Part shown: positions 1 through 11,704 of the stretch, piece after piece
How positions within the stretch are numbered: the first letter of the stretch is position 1
Layout of the letters: every line of letters starts with the position of its first letter
NCBI GenBank assembly: GCA_036785325.1
Contig: JAXIVH010000029.1
Span: forward strand, 4,340,215-4,404,214
Source: Urophycis tenuis
Lineage: Eukaryota > Chordata > Actinopteri > Gadiformes > Phycidae
Reading direction: 5' to 3'
DNA length: 64,000 nucleotides
Program-made: the position numbers and the translations under genes
The notes under the pieces: model-generated
Database searches by the model: none
What the model saw: the letters and a program-made list of their open reading frames with translations, nothing else
What the model was told of the DNA's origin: nothing

Positions 1-45
<45 letters not shown>

Positions 46-60
46 TCACATACCATTCCT

Positions 61-116
<56 letters not shown>

Positions 117-172
117 AGCTGATTTATACACCGCTATTCAAATCACTACAACTTATCAACTTGCTGTTGACT

Positions 173-205
<33 letters not shown>
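1..205. repeat. Three (CA)n microsatellites
   Basis: Three CA tracts lie at 1-42, 62-115 and 174-205, separated by short unique stretches. The window starts inside the first. They are probably polymorphic in length. Confidence 0.97.
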
Positions 206-208
<3 letters not shown>

Positions 209-932
209 AATTCAGCCGTGCAAGGTAACAATCAGCTCATCAGGAGCAATCAGGGGTGCCTTGCTCAAGGACCTAGTGTTCACTGAGCAGCTGTAATGTA
301 TAGGCTATTTTCACGGCCGTCACGGTGTGTTGCGCAATCAAGTTGAGAGGCTGACCTCCGTTGTATGCTGAGCAGCAGGTGTGTTTAGATTTAGCCTATG
401 CACAGGCTCAATTGGTCGAGCAGTCACATGGTGTGTGTGACGTCACGTCTCAGTTTTTAAGAGAGTCGCTCCCTTCAAAAACAAAGCGTGTATTGATGTC
501 TCTGATTTACTCTCATTTACAACACCCTTGACAAAGGGGGAGGGAGATGGGTGTGTGTGTGTGTGTGTGTGTGTCTGTGGGGGTGGGTTTGGGGGGGGGG
601 GGGGGGGGGGGGGTACTTGTTTCTCGCTGTAAATACAATACAAACCACTGCCTAGAGGGCATCTTACTTACACTCAGTGCCCCCCCCCCCCCCCCCCCCC
701 TGTAAATTATTCTCCATCTTCCACAGGGTTCAACATACAGCAATGAAGGGTTTGGCACCAGAAGGCGATCGGCGGGCTCTCAATGTGCGTCAAACCGCCT
801 CGTCGGTTGGTTTCCCAGAACCAGCGTCCGGTGCGACGGACACAACTGCCGGAATGATGGAGAGGGGAGCTTCTGCCGTGCACCGCGGCCTCCCCTTACA
901 GACGTCAGTAGTCTACTGCATTCTGCGGTACG
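206..932. other. No gene; GT tract, G23 and C21 homopolymers
   Basis: The stretch holds a GT tract (551-574), 23 G in a row (591-613) and 21 C in a row (680-700). No exon with credible splice sites or family similarity was found. The open frames across the homopolymers (polyproline or polyglycine) are low-complexity artefacts. Confidence 0.7.
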
Positions 933-1220
933 CAGGGGCGTAATTTGCGGGGGGGTTAGGGGGGTCATGACCCGCAAAAATCCGATCACACTAATATAAC
1001 CCCCCCAATATCATAACATCATTCAGATTAATAAAAATATGAAATATTCTGAATGAATAACTTGTTTGTTTTCTTTATTCATTTCATTTGCCAGCAAGAT
1101 AGTATCGTGCTTTAATCATCTGTAATTAGCATGTTATCTTTTACACAAGAAAATGATTAAATAAATAAATATGCCGCAAGTTTAACCCCCCCCAATGGTA
1201 GACCCAAAGTTACGCCCTTG
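933..1220. mobile_element. hAT-type MITE with perfect 8-bp target duplication
   Basis: The 288-bp element starts CAGGGGCGTAATTT and ends AAAGTTACGCCCTTG, giving inverted ends of about 14 bp with two mismatches. Both sides carry the direct repeat GCGGTACG (925-932 and 1221-1228). An 8-bp duplication with CAGGG-like ends is the hallmark of hAT DNA transposons. The interior is AT-rich without coding capacity, so it was mobilised in trans. G and C runs lie just inside each end. Confidence 0.85.
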
Positions 1221-1228
1221 GCGGTACG

Positions 1229-2428
1229 TACAGCTCGCTGAGCTGCACGACCGATGACATGCACGTGCATCACGTGGCGTGCGCACGCTGATGTTCCCGT
1301 CGGTGCTACTTAACCTGCGTGTGGGCCGTGGGGTGTTAATGACAGTGGAATGATAGCACAGATGAACATCACACATGGCACACAACCTTCTGTTTTGAGG
1401 GCTTTTTAGAGGGTGAATTGAAATGTATTTCTGATCGAATTCGTAGAAATAAGGGGAAAGGGAAAAATCACATGTAGAGAACATAGTGCACTCCTTCAAC
1501 GCAACATCTGAGGGCATGTTGACCGCCACAATGGCATTGCCCTTCACATGCAATGAAGTCAATTGGAGAATTTCAATTGAATCTATCATAAAAACTGAGG
1601 AACTGCAATGTTCCTCAGTTCAACCAAACAACCATGACTTCAACCAAAGCCACTTACCTCTTGTCGCTCAGCACTACATTTCACATCAAAGCCCAAAACG
1701 AAACGCACACAAAACAATAACTTGAAATAAAAAAGATCCTTCACTCAATTTTCTCAGCGCAGAGATAAAAAAAAAAAAAAGTATATGTACTTAAAAACTC
1801 TGAAGGCTGAGCTGAATCAATATTTCATTTCAACTGCCACCCTCACCCCCTTTTTGTCCAAATACCATGAAAAGACACACATTGCAAACAACAGAGAAAC
1901 AAAAAGGAAGTAATTTGTCTTGGGCAAGTGTGTGAGGGTTGGGAGTGCTGTGTTCGGTCTGCAGGTGGGGAGAGAGAGCATCCCCAACGTCAGGAGGGCT
2001 TCACCATATTTTGTGCTGAAATCCCTGTGACCCCTTGTGTTCTGCTGTGAACATAAAAGAATATTGCTGTTTTATGGTCACAAGACACTGACAGCCAACA
2101 AATAGATACAATGGGGCACAGAAATAAGTTCTCATGTGCAGTAGCTATTGGCTGTGGAATAAAACAAAAGTGGAGTCTTTGCCAGCTGTTCCGCCCTGGT
2201 AGGCTAATTACGTTACTTTACAGAGATCAAAACACCCAACCTCTTCACATAAACCTGTGGTCGGGTAATCACACTTCTTTCAGTTGTAAATGAGAGATGC
2301 CTGAAAACGATTGCTATCATTAGTGTTTCACTAACGGAAAAACCGACAACAAAATAACACGCTTAGAGCACCAAGAGCACCAGTGGAATACCTTACACGC
2401 CTTTACTCATAGCCATCACATAGCGAGT
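1229..2428. other. No gene recognised
   Basis: Moderately AT-rich unique sequence with an A run at 1768-1781. No exon, RNA gene or repeat family was recognised. Confidence 0.6.
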
Positions 2429-2429
2429 G

Positions 2430-2481
<52 letters not shown>

Positions 2482-2795
2482 CACCATCCTCACCATCACC
2501 ATAATAATCATCACCATCATCATCATCCTCTTGGTCATCATCCTCATCTACATCATCATCATCACATCATTGTTGTCACCATCATCTTCATCACTGTCAT
2601 AGTCGTCAATGGTCATCGGCAATTGTAATCATCTGCTTAGTCATCATGGATGTTGTCATCATCATCGTTCCCATCATCAACATCCCCATCATTGTCACCA
2701 TTATGATGGTCGTCATCTTCATTGCCTGTATCATCATCAACATCATCTTCTTCATCATCATCCTCATCATCGTCATCATCATTGTCATCATCACT
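2429..2795. repeat. CAT/ATC trinucleotide tract, imperfect
   Basis: About 365 bp of CAT units, pure from 2431 to 2479 and increasingly interrupted by CCT, GTC and ATT variants. Open frames here give polyhistidine or polymethionine strings and are not genes. Confidence 0.95.
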
Positions 2796-2860
2796 TAAGT
2801 TCAGATAAACTGTGTAGATCTGAGTGGATCTACCAATGGAAAGTCCTCTTTGTATGTGTA

Positions 2861-2862
<2 letters not shown>

Positions 2863-2928
<66 letters not shown>

Positions 2929-2930
2929 TG
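2863..2930. repeat. (TG)n microsatellite
   Basis: About 34 TG units, beginning with TATG variants and ending TTTGTG. Confidence 0.97.
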
Positions 2931-5119
2931 CTACAGCTGTGTGCAGATAGTATATTCATATAGTATAAGAAATGTTTTGTCAGTTTGGCAAAAAACCACA
3001 AAATATACTACAAATAGCCACCGAAATTAGCCAAGCAAAAACGTCAAAGCTGAAGGTCTTATTACTGGAGCCGACTCTTGGGGAAGCTTGTACAACTTGA
3101 CATATGTTTCTGTGTTTTACTCTTTGGTGTTTCATATAATACATGTGTTTTTCCATTTTTTGGCATGAGGCCAAAAAATACCTGAAAGAGAAAGATTAAC
3201 TCTACACTGTGCAGTTAATGGATATGTTTGGAGAAGACAATATTACAGTGTATTAAATGGCAGATATCTTACCATCGGAAATTGTAATAACAGTCATTGT
3301 GGATTTTGTACATTGCTTTGATTATTCCAATTTCCAATTTCTAATTAGCATGTGTCTACTATTCCTCTGTGATATTACATCCAGCAGCTTGCACCTGTTG
3401 GTGAGTATGCATCCGATGGGTCTGTTCAATAGTTTTTATCTGAGTGAGATTCTGTCTAATTGCATCTACCCTGTAATTGTGACAAAGGGCTAAAAAAAAA
3501 AAAATAACCATGACTTGAGATACAAGATAGAGCTTTTTTGAAAATGCTGAAAACGATGCTGTCTTGAACAAGCCGATGTGGGTGTTGAACCCACACAAGT
3601 TGGAACTCCACTGCACATGCCTCGCTGTCATTGGACAAGAATCCTGTGGACAGATGGCAGTTGACAGAAAAAGACTCTCCTCAGCGAACACAAGCACATA
3701 CAATACTATCACATAGACATCTCTTGCTTTGTCAAAATGTTAATACCGGTTGTCGAGTACTGCTACACGTTTGGCTGTGAATCGAGCAAGCCGTGACAAT
3801 TGACTCAGGGACATTCCACCGAAAGTCAAATTCAGTACCCCTGGCCCGAGGCCCTTCCTCCTGCTGGTCTAACCCCACTTCACCTGTACTCCTTCCATCC
3901 ACCCAGCCATAGAAAAATCGGCAATTCAAACCTGAATGTCATATAGTCGACCCCTGATGAGGGCTGCCGGCATTGCCAGTGTATTCCTATGGCGTTGAGC
4001 ATCGAAGCCCAACGTAGTGGCAGCGCTACTCTGTGCATAGCAGGTCACTCAGATTTTCTGCCTTGCTGCCGCACTCAAAGTTCAATCAATTTCAACTTTG
4101 ACCCGCTTGGTGCTGACCTCTTCAAGCCTGTCCAATCGGATTTCAGCTTTGTTTAACATTCCAAAACCATTGGAATCCAAACGCCCAGAGCTTTCTTCTT
4201 TCCTAGAGCTGAATACATGTTTCCAAGGTTTTATAAGTACAAAGCGCTGGACTCCCTTCTCTTGACTGGCTATATTTTGTCCTACCTCTGGCCGGACGAT
4301 GTTTTTATGTTGACGGCTTCAGGAAGGAATACAATCGTGATACCAAAGTGTGATAATAGACGAGTGCTGACCATGAAAACACAGATTGTAATCCATTGAT
4401 TTTTCTGTGGGAATAACGGAATTGTATTAGCTTTATGCAACAATACAACCTATTCTGACAGCCACTCTAGTCAAAGCTTGTCTGCCAAAAGTGTTTGGTG
4501 TTGTCATCCACCGAGATTCAAAGTGAAACAATGAGAGGGGTCTGAACTATAGCCTAACAGTTTGATAGTATCTTTGTGCTACTGGACAATACGCTCAGAC
4601 AAGACTGTAGTCAATGCATATCAACCAAAGGAGTTCAAGAAGATGTCAAGATTCAAACTGTAAGCCATAGAGTTCTGAATTCTTGGCATGACTTCAAGTT
4701 CAGAATGTCTGCTATATGGGCAAGAGGGGAGTACTGAATACACAAAAATGAATTGAAAATTAAAAGGGTTTTGGAAACCGGGTTGACAACTGTTGTACAA
4801 TTTCTATAATAATGTTAATTTGTAGTACTAATAATGATATTGCTATAACTGCTGCTACAACTCAAGTGGCTAGAGGCTGCTAATGGGAAAACTTACATAG
4901 TGCAGATTTAACCCCTGAATAAAAAACAAGCAAGCAGCATGTGCAGGAAACAGGTTAACACAATTAAGGACAGCTAGAACAATGGACAACAGCAAGATAC
5001 ATATGGAGGGAATGTGAGCTTGGTCAACGTAGAGACGAAAACAAAGCCAGTTATTTCTTTTAGATGCTGTTACATTGTTGTGATCAAGCTTTTGCACATT
5101 TCGTGAGTGGTTTGTTGAC
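2931..5119. other. No gene recognised
   Basis: AT-rich unique sequence with an A-run at 3493-3505. Open frames are short and overlap on both strands, as expected by chance. No known repeat was recognised with confidence. Confidence 0.55.
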
Positions 5120-5140
5120 TATGTTCTTGTGGGGACGATA

Positions 5141-5561
5141 TGTGTAGGGTCATGGAATCTAAGGACACAAGTCGCCAAAACAACATTTGCACATATTAAC
5201 AAAAGTGATTTTCTTTCAAAATTAGTGATTTAATTTTTTTTTCTGAATCTGTTAGTTGAGATCACAGAGAAGCCTCTCCATGTTTCAGATAACAGTATTG
5301 GTTTCTTTAAAAGTATACATTTTGTATAATTTTGTGAAATTGGGTGTGCCCATAGAGAGAGGTGACAACTGCAAATCTTTAGGAGGCTTTTTCTCAGTTT
5401 TAGCTTTTGTGATGTGGCTACTTTCAAATGGCAACAGCTTCTCCAAATATTATCAGATGTGCACATCATTGGAAAGCTTAGAAACTACACTTTCAGAATC
5501 TGTGAATAACTCAAAATGCCCCAAGGACGACTTGTGTCCTTAGTTTCCATGACCTGACACA
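5141..5561. mobile_element. Short inverted-repeat element (MITE-like) flanked by 15-bp direct repeats
   Basis: The ends are imperfect inverted repeats of about 36 bp: TGTGTAGGGTCATGGAATCT onward at 5141-5176 and its near-complement at 5525-5561. Outside them the 15-mer TATGTTCTTGTGGGG occurs as an exact direct repeat at 5120-5134 and 5562-5576; on the left a 6-bp spacer ACGATA separates it from the inverted repeat. The interior is AT-rich and noncoding. The arrangement indicates an insertion, but a 15-bp duplication does not match the common DNA transposon classes, so the family is unknown. Confidence 0.65.
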
Positions 5562-5576
5562 TATGTTCTTGTGGGG

Positions 5577-5997
5577 TTTGCCAAGGCATGTTTCCAATTT
5601 GTCCCCCACTCCACCACCACAATCTCTAACGTCTTCCATGTTGCTAGTCATCTAGAAATCCAGTCCTCTTCATTAAGACGAGGGACGGCTCGTTCCCATG
5701 GCCTTCACGCAAAAGTGTTACATCATTTCATTTGCTCTTGTTGTTGGCGGTCTTCAAGGACAGAGAACTCTGCTTTTCCTTCCTTTTCCTTTCCTGTCGC
5801 TCCCCCCCCCCCACCTGGTCAGGGGCGACGCGTTATTGACCTTAGCTGCTGAATTAGCATTCTGTATCACTATTGCTAATTTAAAATGGTGATTGCCGAT
5901 ATGTCACACAGGACGGAGAGTTGGCTGGGGAATTGGTGGCTGAGAGCGATACCGATCTGACAAACAGAGCAAATGAGCTTATCATCACAATGTAAAT

Positions 5998-6044
<47 letters not shown>

Positions 6045-7419
6045 GTGTGCGTGCGTGTGTGTGTGTGTGTGTGTGTGTGTCTGATTGCTTAAGGGCCATC
6101 CCTCTGCGGAGGTGTCATGCTTACTAATCAAAGGATAAACTGGAGGGGAATTACAAATAACTGTATCATCTACTCTATGAACGTGTGTGTGAGTGTGTGT
6201 GTGTCCTGCAAATAATCACTACTGGTAATATTTCAGCTGCATTTATCAACTGCCTTCAAGTAAGTGGAAGTATTGATCTAAGGATAAATCGTCCTTTTTA
6301 AATGTATATATCGTTTTTATTCTGACCGATTCGAAGATGCGGTAGGCTCACGGGTCTTGGCTATCGACACCCCTTACTGAAGTGTGATGAATATAAACTA
6401 ATTGCTTCTCCGATGTACAGAACAGTGTTTTGTTATGCGATCTGACATCATGCTCACTTCTCCAGCTAACGCAGGCTTTGCTTCATTTCCCTCTCAAACA
6501 TTTACAAATTCTCATTTGTCAAGCTTCCCTCAGCGAAATACAAGTTACATTTGTTGCGTTGATAATAATAACGCAAAACATAGCGTTTTTTCTTTCTTGT
6601 CACCCATTGAAACTTTGCTCGGGGGCTAGCTTGACAGCCATGTTGTCCCTCTGCCAACTGTCACAGTTTTGTGTTGATTTGTGTTAGATGACAGACAGAT
6701 TGTTGTGCTCGTCTGCTCTGTTGTGCATGCATACACGCTTTTCCGCTGTTCCCTAGTCCGTTGTGCTATGTCAGCAACATAAACATTTGTTTTGTTTCTG
6801 TGAATTGAAGGTTTTTCCCTTTGCACAAATATGGACCAAATATATATGTTATCTGAAAGTGGAAAACAAATGAAGCACAAGGTTGCGCTGTACTCCGTCT
6901 TCAGTGTGAGACAAGTGAACATACACTGTTGTGTGCATGCGGTTGTGTTTGTGTCTGTCAGGCTCAAAGGCTCAGTTGCACTATCACCCTCTCCGCTCCA
7001 CCACTGCCCCCCCAACTAGACCTGAAATCCATAGGCTCATTAGATCAGCCAGGGTTCAGGGACCTCTGGCTGCAGCCGATGTCTCTTTCACACTAACAAG
7101 ACAAACTCTGTTAACATCCAGCTTCCAATTATTCAGAGGAATGCCAGGGGAAAGAGTGAGAGTGAAGGAGAAGAAGCAGGTAGCAGTCTGTTGCTAATCA
7201 TTTTCAACAATCTGCCTCGCCAGGGACACGGCCAAACATGGCTCAATCACTGGAGAATGAGAAATATATATATATATATATATATAAATTGGCTTTTAAG
7301 GAAGAGTTATTTTGACATGTGGGGTCAAGATAAACAAATGTAGGGGAAGGAAGGACCTTTGCAAAGGTGTGATTTTTGAAGACTTTGATTTTGGGAGATG
7401 TATATATATTATATTATAT
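5577..7419. other. No gene; GT and AT microsatellites
   Basis: Contains a GT tract with GC interruptions (6001-6080), a short GT run near 6183-6203 and an AT run (7266-7286). A CT-rich stretch ending in ten C lies near 5770-5812. No exon was recognised. Confidence 0.6.
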
Positions 7420-7858
7420 TGTGTTTGCAAAGACTCAATAATCACACCGCATAGCTTCGTTTCAATACTTTTACTGAACTCCCCCCAACCTCCCAGTTTT
7501 ACAACACCTGCTGTACTTCATTGCTGAAACACTTAAAGGCACGGTAAGAAGAATAAGAAGATGAATTACTCTTTTGATCCCGTGAGGGAAATTTGGTCTG
7601 CATTTAACCCAATCGTGAATTAGTGGAAATACACTCAGCACACAGTGATGGTAAGGCCAAGCACACTAATCCCGAGGCAGGGGGCTGCCAACAGCGGCAC
7701 TCGGGGAGCAGTGAGGGGTTAGGTGCCTTGCTCACAGGCACTTCAGCCATTCGTACTGGTCGGGGTTCGAACCGGCAACCCTCCGGTTACAAGTCCGTGG
7801 CTGCCTCAAACCTGTCTCTAACACAACATAACAACATCAGGCCTAACAGACATAACAT
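7420..7858 (-). repeat. Gypsy 3' LTR, interrupted by a SINE
   Basis: Its outer parts match the LTR at 10883-11106: TGTGTTTGCAAAGACTCAAT at the left and CTGTCTCTAACACAACATAA at the right. A tRNA-derived SINE of about 260 bp occupies the middle, replacing the short GAATCA-rich part of the intact LTR. Confidence 0.85.
7544..7803 (-). mobile_element. tRNA-derived SINE, minus strand, nested in the gypsy LTR
   Basis: On the minus strand it begins with a tRNA-like head containing a B-box GGTTCGAACCCCGACC and ends in TTGATCC... CATCTTCTTATTCTTC, an L2-like tail plus TTC repeats. A near-identical copy is at 34138-34430, which has a fuller A-box region (TAGTGGTTAGGGCTT). It must be younger than the LTR it interrupts. 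Confidence 0.8.
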
Positions 7859-7931
7859 TCCCCCCCCTCCCCTTCCTTGAAAGCAGAAACATAACATTCA
7901 ACCCACATTCCTCAGTGTCACTATCACTGTG

Positions 7932-8799
7932 TCACAAAGTCCCCATGCCAGGCGACGGCACCCTCACTCGCTGAGGGCGCACATGCTGAGCAACAACACC
8001 TGGTGGTGCTGACGGGTTTCCCACCCAGTTTGCTCCTGGCTGGGGCTGCCAACCCAGAGCCACTGCTGAAGACAGAGCTGATGCAGGTGTTGTGGGAGCT
8101 GTGACTCTGTGCAGGCGGTTTGGATGCCAACGAGTCCCATTTTCCAACCTGTAGGTGGCCAGTCTCAGCTGCTTAGTCACACGGAGAGGCTCTGACCAGT
8201 ATGACTGCAGCTTATTCTGGCGGTGGACGAGTTTGATCCTAACCCAGTCCCCTGCCGAAAGTAAGGGGGTCCGGACTCCGGACTGTGTGTGTGGCATCAA
8301 ACCTCCCTTTCATCCGAGCCTGTGAATCTGCAACCTGTGCTTTGGCTTCCTGGAGCCCTGGGCTCTCCTGTACAGGGGCCGGCTATGCTCGCATGCAGTC
8401 CAGTGGTTGCTTTAGTTCACGTCCAATCATGAGCAGTGCAGGTGATACCCCAGTAGCAGAATGCTTGGATGCCCTGATGGTCAGGAGGGTTTGGTTTAGT
8501 GCGTCATTGAAGGTCTTCCCTTCCTCCAGACAGGCTCGGATTCCATTCTTGAGAGTTTTATTCAATCTATCCACCCCTCTCTCTGGGTGATACACTGCCG
8601 TCCTGATGTGCTTGATGGACCGCAATGTCAGAAACTCGGTGAACTCAGCCGATGTGAATTGGGCCCCATTATCTGTAGTAACAACGCTGGGAAGCCACCA
8701 GCACCCAAACAGGTCATCCAAGCAGCTGATGACAGTGTGTGTGGTGATGGAGCTCAATCTGGGAGAGCACCGCACCAAGCGCCACCCCAGAGGCGTCAC
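7932..8799 (-). pseudogene. Gypsy integrase remnant (core end and C terminus)
   Basis: Minus-strand frames show the second catalytic aspartate region VVTTDNGAQFTSAEF, then YHPERGVDRLNKTLK with the catalytic glutamate position, and farther on GDWVRIKLVHRQNKLQSYW with WHPNRLHRV, the C-terminal DNA-binding part. The zinc-finger HHCC domain and the first catalytic aspartate are missing. A frameshift lies between about 8300 and 8390. It would not give active integrase. Confidence 0.8.
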
Positions 8800-10134
8800 A
8801 GGTGACCATGGTGGGTGCAGTCAGGCTGAAATGGGTCAATGTGGGCGGGGACGTAAGCTGCTGTTTTATGACGCACACAGCTTCACGGCAGGCTGGGGTC
8901 CAGTCCCAAGTAACGTCCTTCCTGAGCAGTCGGCGCAGGGGTGCTGTTGAGTCCGAGTAGTGCGGCATGAACCTGAGATAATAGGCGGCCATCCCCAAGA
9001 AGGAGGACAACTGGGGTGGTGTCTGCGGGTCCGGCAGGGCAGGATGGCCTCAGTGTGGGATATAATTGTCCCACACTGGAAGACCTGGAAGACCTGCTCC
9101 AGGTGAGTGTCATGCAATGCTGGATAGGGTGCATGCACCACCACGTCGTCCAGATAGATAGAGATGCCTTGGATACTAGCTAGTATGAGTGACATTATCT
9201 TCTGAAAGTTTGGGGCCGATGAAAGTCCAAACGCCATGTGTTTATATCTGAAAACACCCACGTGCGTGACAAAGGCTGTGAGGTCCATGCTGGTGGGTGC
9301 TAGGGGAACCTGCAGGTAGCCATTTCGCAGGTCCATCTTACTGAAGACGGTGGAACCATGCAAATGGCTTGTGAGCTCCTCGGCTGTAGGTAGGGAGTAC
9401 TTGTCAGGGATGATGGCTTTGTTTACATCCGTCAAATCAACACAGAGACGCAGTCCACCCCCTTTTTTCTTGGCTATCACCAGGTTCGACACCCACGGTG
9501 AGGCGTCGACTGTTTCTATGACATCGTCCTCCACCAGGCGATGCAGCTCAGTCTCCACCGCATCACGGAGGGCCAGGGGAATGCGTCGTAGGGGCTGGAT
9601 AACAGGGCAGACTGACAGGTCAACAGTAGGCTGGTGCACAAATCCTGACATGCGGCCCAGCCCTTTAAACAGTTGTGGGTAACAGTCAGGCCAGGAGGTA
9701 GTGACCTGCAGGACCTGCAGGCCCCTAGCATCAGTCACTGCAAAACCCAGGGCAAGGAAAAAGTCAAGGCCCATAATGTTGGCTCCTCTCCGGGTGATGC
9801 AAAACTCAGCGTCCGGGGCACACTGTAGATCATATCTGACAGGGAGGCGGGCCACACCCAGAGTGAAGATGGGGAAATGGCCGTAGCCTGACAGGGGTTT
9901 GGCGTTTGCTGCCAGAGGCACATGACTGAAGAAGCGGTCATATGTGCTTTTGTTCAAGATTGACACTTTTGCCCCTGTATCCACAAGGAGCGGGATGTGA
10001 GCCGTACCCACACGACATGTGCAAAGCTTGAACGAGGGCTGCGAGCGCTGTATTGAATTGATGGGGACAGCAGCAGTGTCAGAATGGGCAGGAGGGGAGC
10101 GACAACAGCGTGCAAAATCCCTTGAGCAGGGCAT
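8714..10134 (-). pseudogene. Gypsy pol: aspartic protease, reverse transcriptase and start of RNase H
   Basis: The main open frame (10134-8866) has the protease active site LLVDTGAKVSIL at about residues 49-60. The RT blocks follow: LRLCVDLTDVNKA (228-240), FSKMDLRNGYLQ (264-275) and the catalytic ISIYLDDVVVH (325-335). At about residue 353 (near 9080) the frame shifts; a different minus frame continues with FLGMAAYYLRF and DASGVALGAVLSQI (RNase H) to about 8757. There it meets integrase sequence directly. The catalytic residues up to YLDD are intact, but the frameshift and deletion inactivate the polyprotein. Confidence 0.87.
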
Positions 10135-10631
10135 GACGGGTCTCTTGTTGCATGATTAGAGGAGCCACAGTTAGTACAGTTCTTGAGCCCACTCTCCCTG
10201 GGCCCCCTGTCCACTCTCTGTACATCAAAACTGTCACTCACCCCGTCAGCAGCCTCTTGGGTCATGTTCTGAACTGACGGCGGTGATGACGTCACAGGAT
10301 CGTGCACAGCGCGGCCGAATTTGCGCGCCTCATTTAGAGCCGTTTCAGACTTGTGATTGGAAAACAGCCGTTTTCCAATCACCAAGCCATCCGCTAGTGT
10401 CATGGAGCCCTGCTCTAGCAGCAGTCTCTCCCTCAGCTGGTTACAAGACGTTTTCTCTATTAGCTGGTCAACTATAAGTCCATCCTCCAGAGCTCCAAAA
10501 TCACAGAGCTTGGCCAGCTCACGTAGTGCCAACACAAAATGAGCAACAGTCTCACCCGGCTTCTGGGTCCTCTGACGGAACTCAAAATGATGCATCCACC
10601 GGCTCCTGCCAGAGCTGAAGTGGACTTTCAT
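9954..10631 (-). pseudogene. Gypsy gag fragment with zinc knuckle
   Basis: The frame reads a capsid-like region (HHFEFRQRTQKPGETVAHF, then LRELAKLCDFG and IVDQLIEKT), typical of Mag-type gag. A zinc knuckle follows: CTNCGSSNHATRDPSC (CX2CX4HX6C; the last spacer is longer than the usual four). It overlaps the pol frame at 9954-10134 in another register. The N-terminal part of gag lies in 10640-10860 and is broken. Confidence 0.8.
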
Positions 10632-10882
10632 GGCGGCCGTGGCTGTAGAATACTGATCATTCGGCAGGGTGAGCGTGGCGAAGATTCGTTGTCCCTCCTG
10701 GTCGAGGCAATGGCGAAGGAACGCTTTTCACGGCTCTGGTAAGACTGTGTGTCCCAACGCCAGCAAATAATCCTCAAACAACGTCAGCCATCGGTCCCAA
10801 GGAACAGCCGGGTCACCGGGAACAGGTAAGAAAGGTGGCGGTGGTGGCAGTGCGAAATCACACATCCTCATTCGCCAAATAT

Positions 10883-11106
10883 TGTGTTTGCAAAGACTCA
10901 ATAATCACACCGCGTAGCTGTGTTTAAATACTTTTACTGAACTGCCCCAACCTCCCAGTTTTACAACACCTGCCGTACTTCAGTGCTGAAATACTTTAAG
11001 GCACAGAATCAGAATCAGAATCAAGTTCAGTTACCTTCAGTAACCTGTCTCTAACACAACATAACATCAGGCCCAACCGGACACCCGGTGTTTTTCAGAC
11101 ATAACA
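10883..11106 (-). repeat. Gypsy 5' LTR (intact copy, 224 bp)
   Basis: It starts TGTTATG on the minus strand and ends ACACA. It matches the two outer parts of the LTR at 7420-7858 with scattered differences, and is 224 bp because it lacks the SINE. Confidence 0.85.
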
Positions 11107-11704
11107 ATTAATGGTTGAGTGCACCAGGTGAAGAGGATCTGATTAATCAGTGGGTTTGGAGACATATTCACATTCAGAACAATGAAAGTGAGCAGTGTGA
11201 GGGGAATGGCCAAGAGACTGGATACAGGTTCATGTGGTTTAAATAAAGTTAATTTTTATATATATATTTAAAAGAGTTAACACGTACGATGCTAATTATT
11301 TAAGTTAGTTGTGGTTAATTTAATATTTTTTGTCTTGGTTTACATTTTTTCACAGTGGTGTTTGTGTTTGTTTATGTTCACGGTTTTTCACGAGCCTATG
11401 GCAACTTTCAAAATAAAATAAAGAAAAGGAAGACAGCAAAAGTGTGGTCATTGAGTGAATTCCAGTGGATTCTTGTGGGGGAGTTCTGCATGTTAGAACC
11501 TTACCACAGTGAGGGGCCACTTGACATTTATAAATCTTTATGTATCGCAGACGTGTGTAGTACTGTGGACATGATGTGACTTCATTTCCCATCATGCATT
11601 GTAACGAAACAACCATAAAGCTTCGCGGTGTACCTCGCCGCTTCCTATCATTTACAAAGTTACAATATTTTGTCTAAACAAACGTCTCAGGAACACGCAT
11701 ATTA
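11107..11704. other. pudp upstream region, no gene
   Basis: AT-rich sequence upstream of the promoter with no recognised exon. The distal gypsy element ends about 600 bp before the TATA box. Confidence 0.6.

Larger units (their letters stand above)
7420..11106 (-). mobile_element. Defective Ty3/gypsy LTR retrotransposon (Mag/K02A2.6-like), minus strand
   Basis: The element runs from its 5' LTR (11106-10883) through gag, protease, reverse transcriptase and part of RNase H and integrase to its 3' LTR (7858-7420). The LTRs start TGTTATGTCTG and end GCAAACACA on the minus strand. A polypurine tract (complement of 7859-7879) precedes the 3' LTR. A primer-binding-like TGGCGAATGAGGATG follows the 5' LTR. 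At 3.7 kb it is shorter than the usual 5 kb or so because RNase H is joined directly to mid-integrase. The flanking 5-mers differ (TATAT and ATTAA), so no target duplication is evident. It cannot move by itself. Confidence 0.88.

Noticed and set aside
2606..2950. Open frames giving polyhistidine, polymethionine or polycysteine/valine
   Set aside because: They read through CAT and TG simple repeats, are open on both strands, and show no domain.
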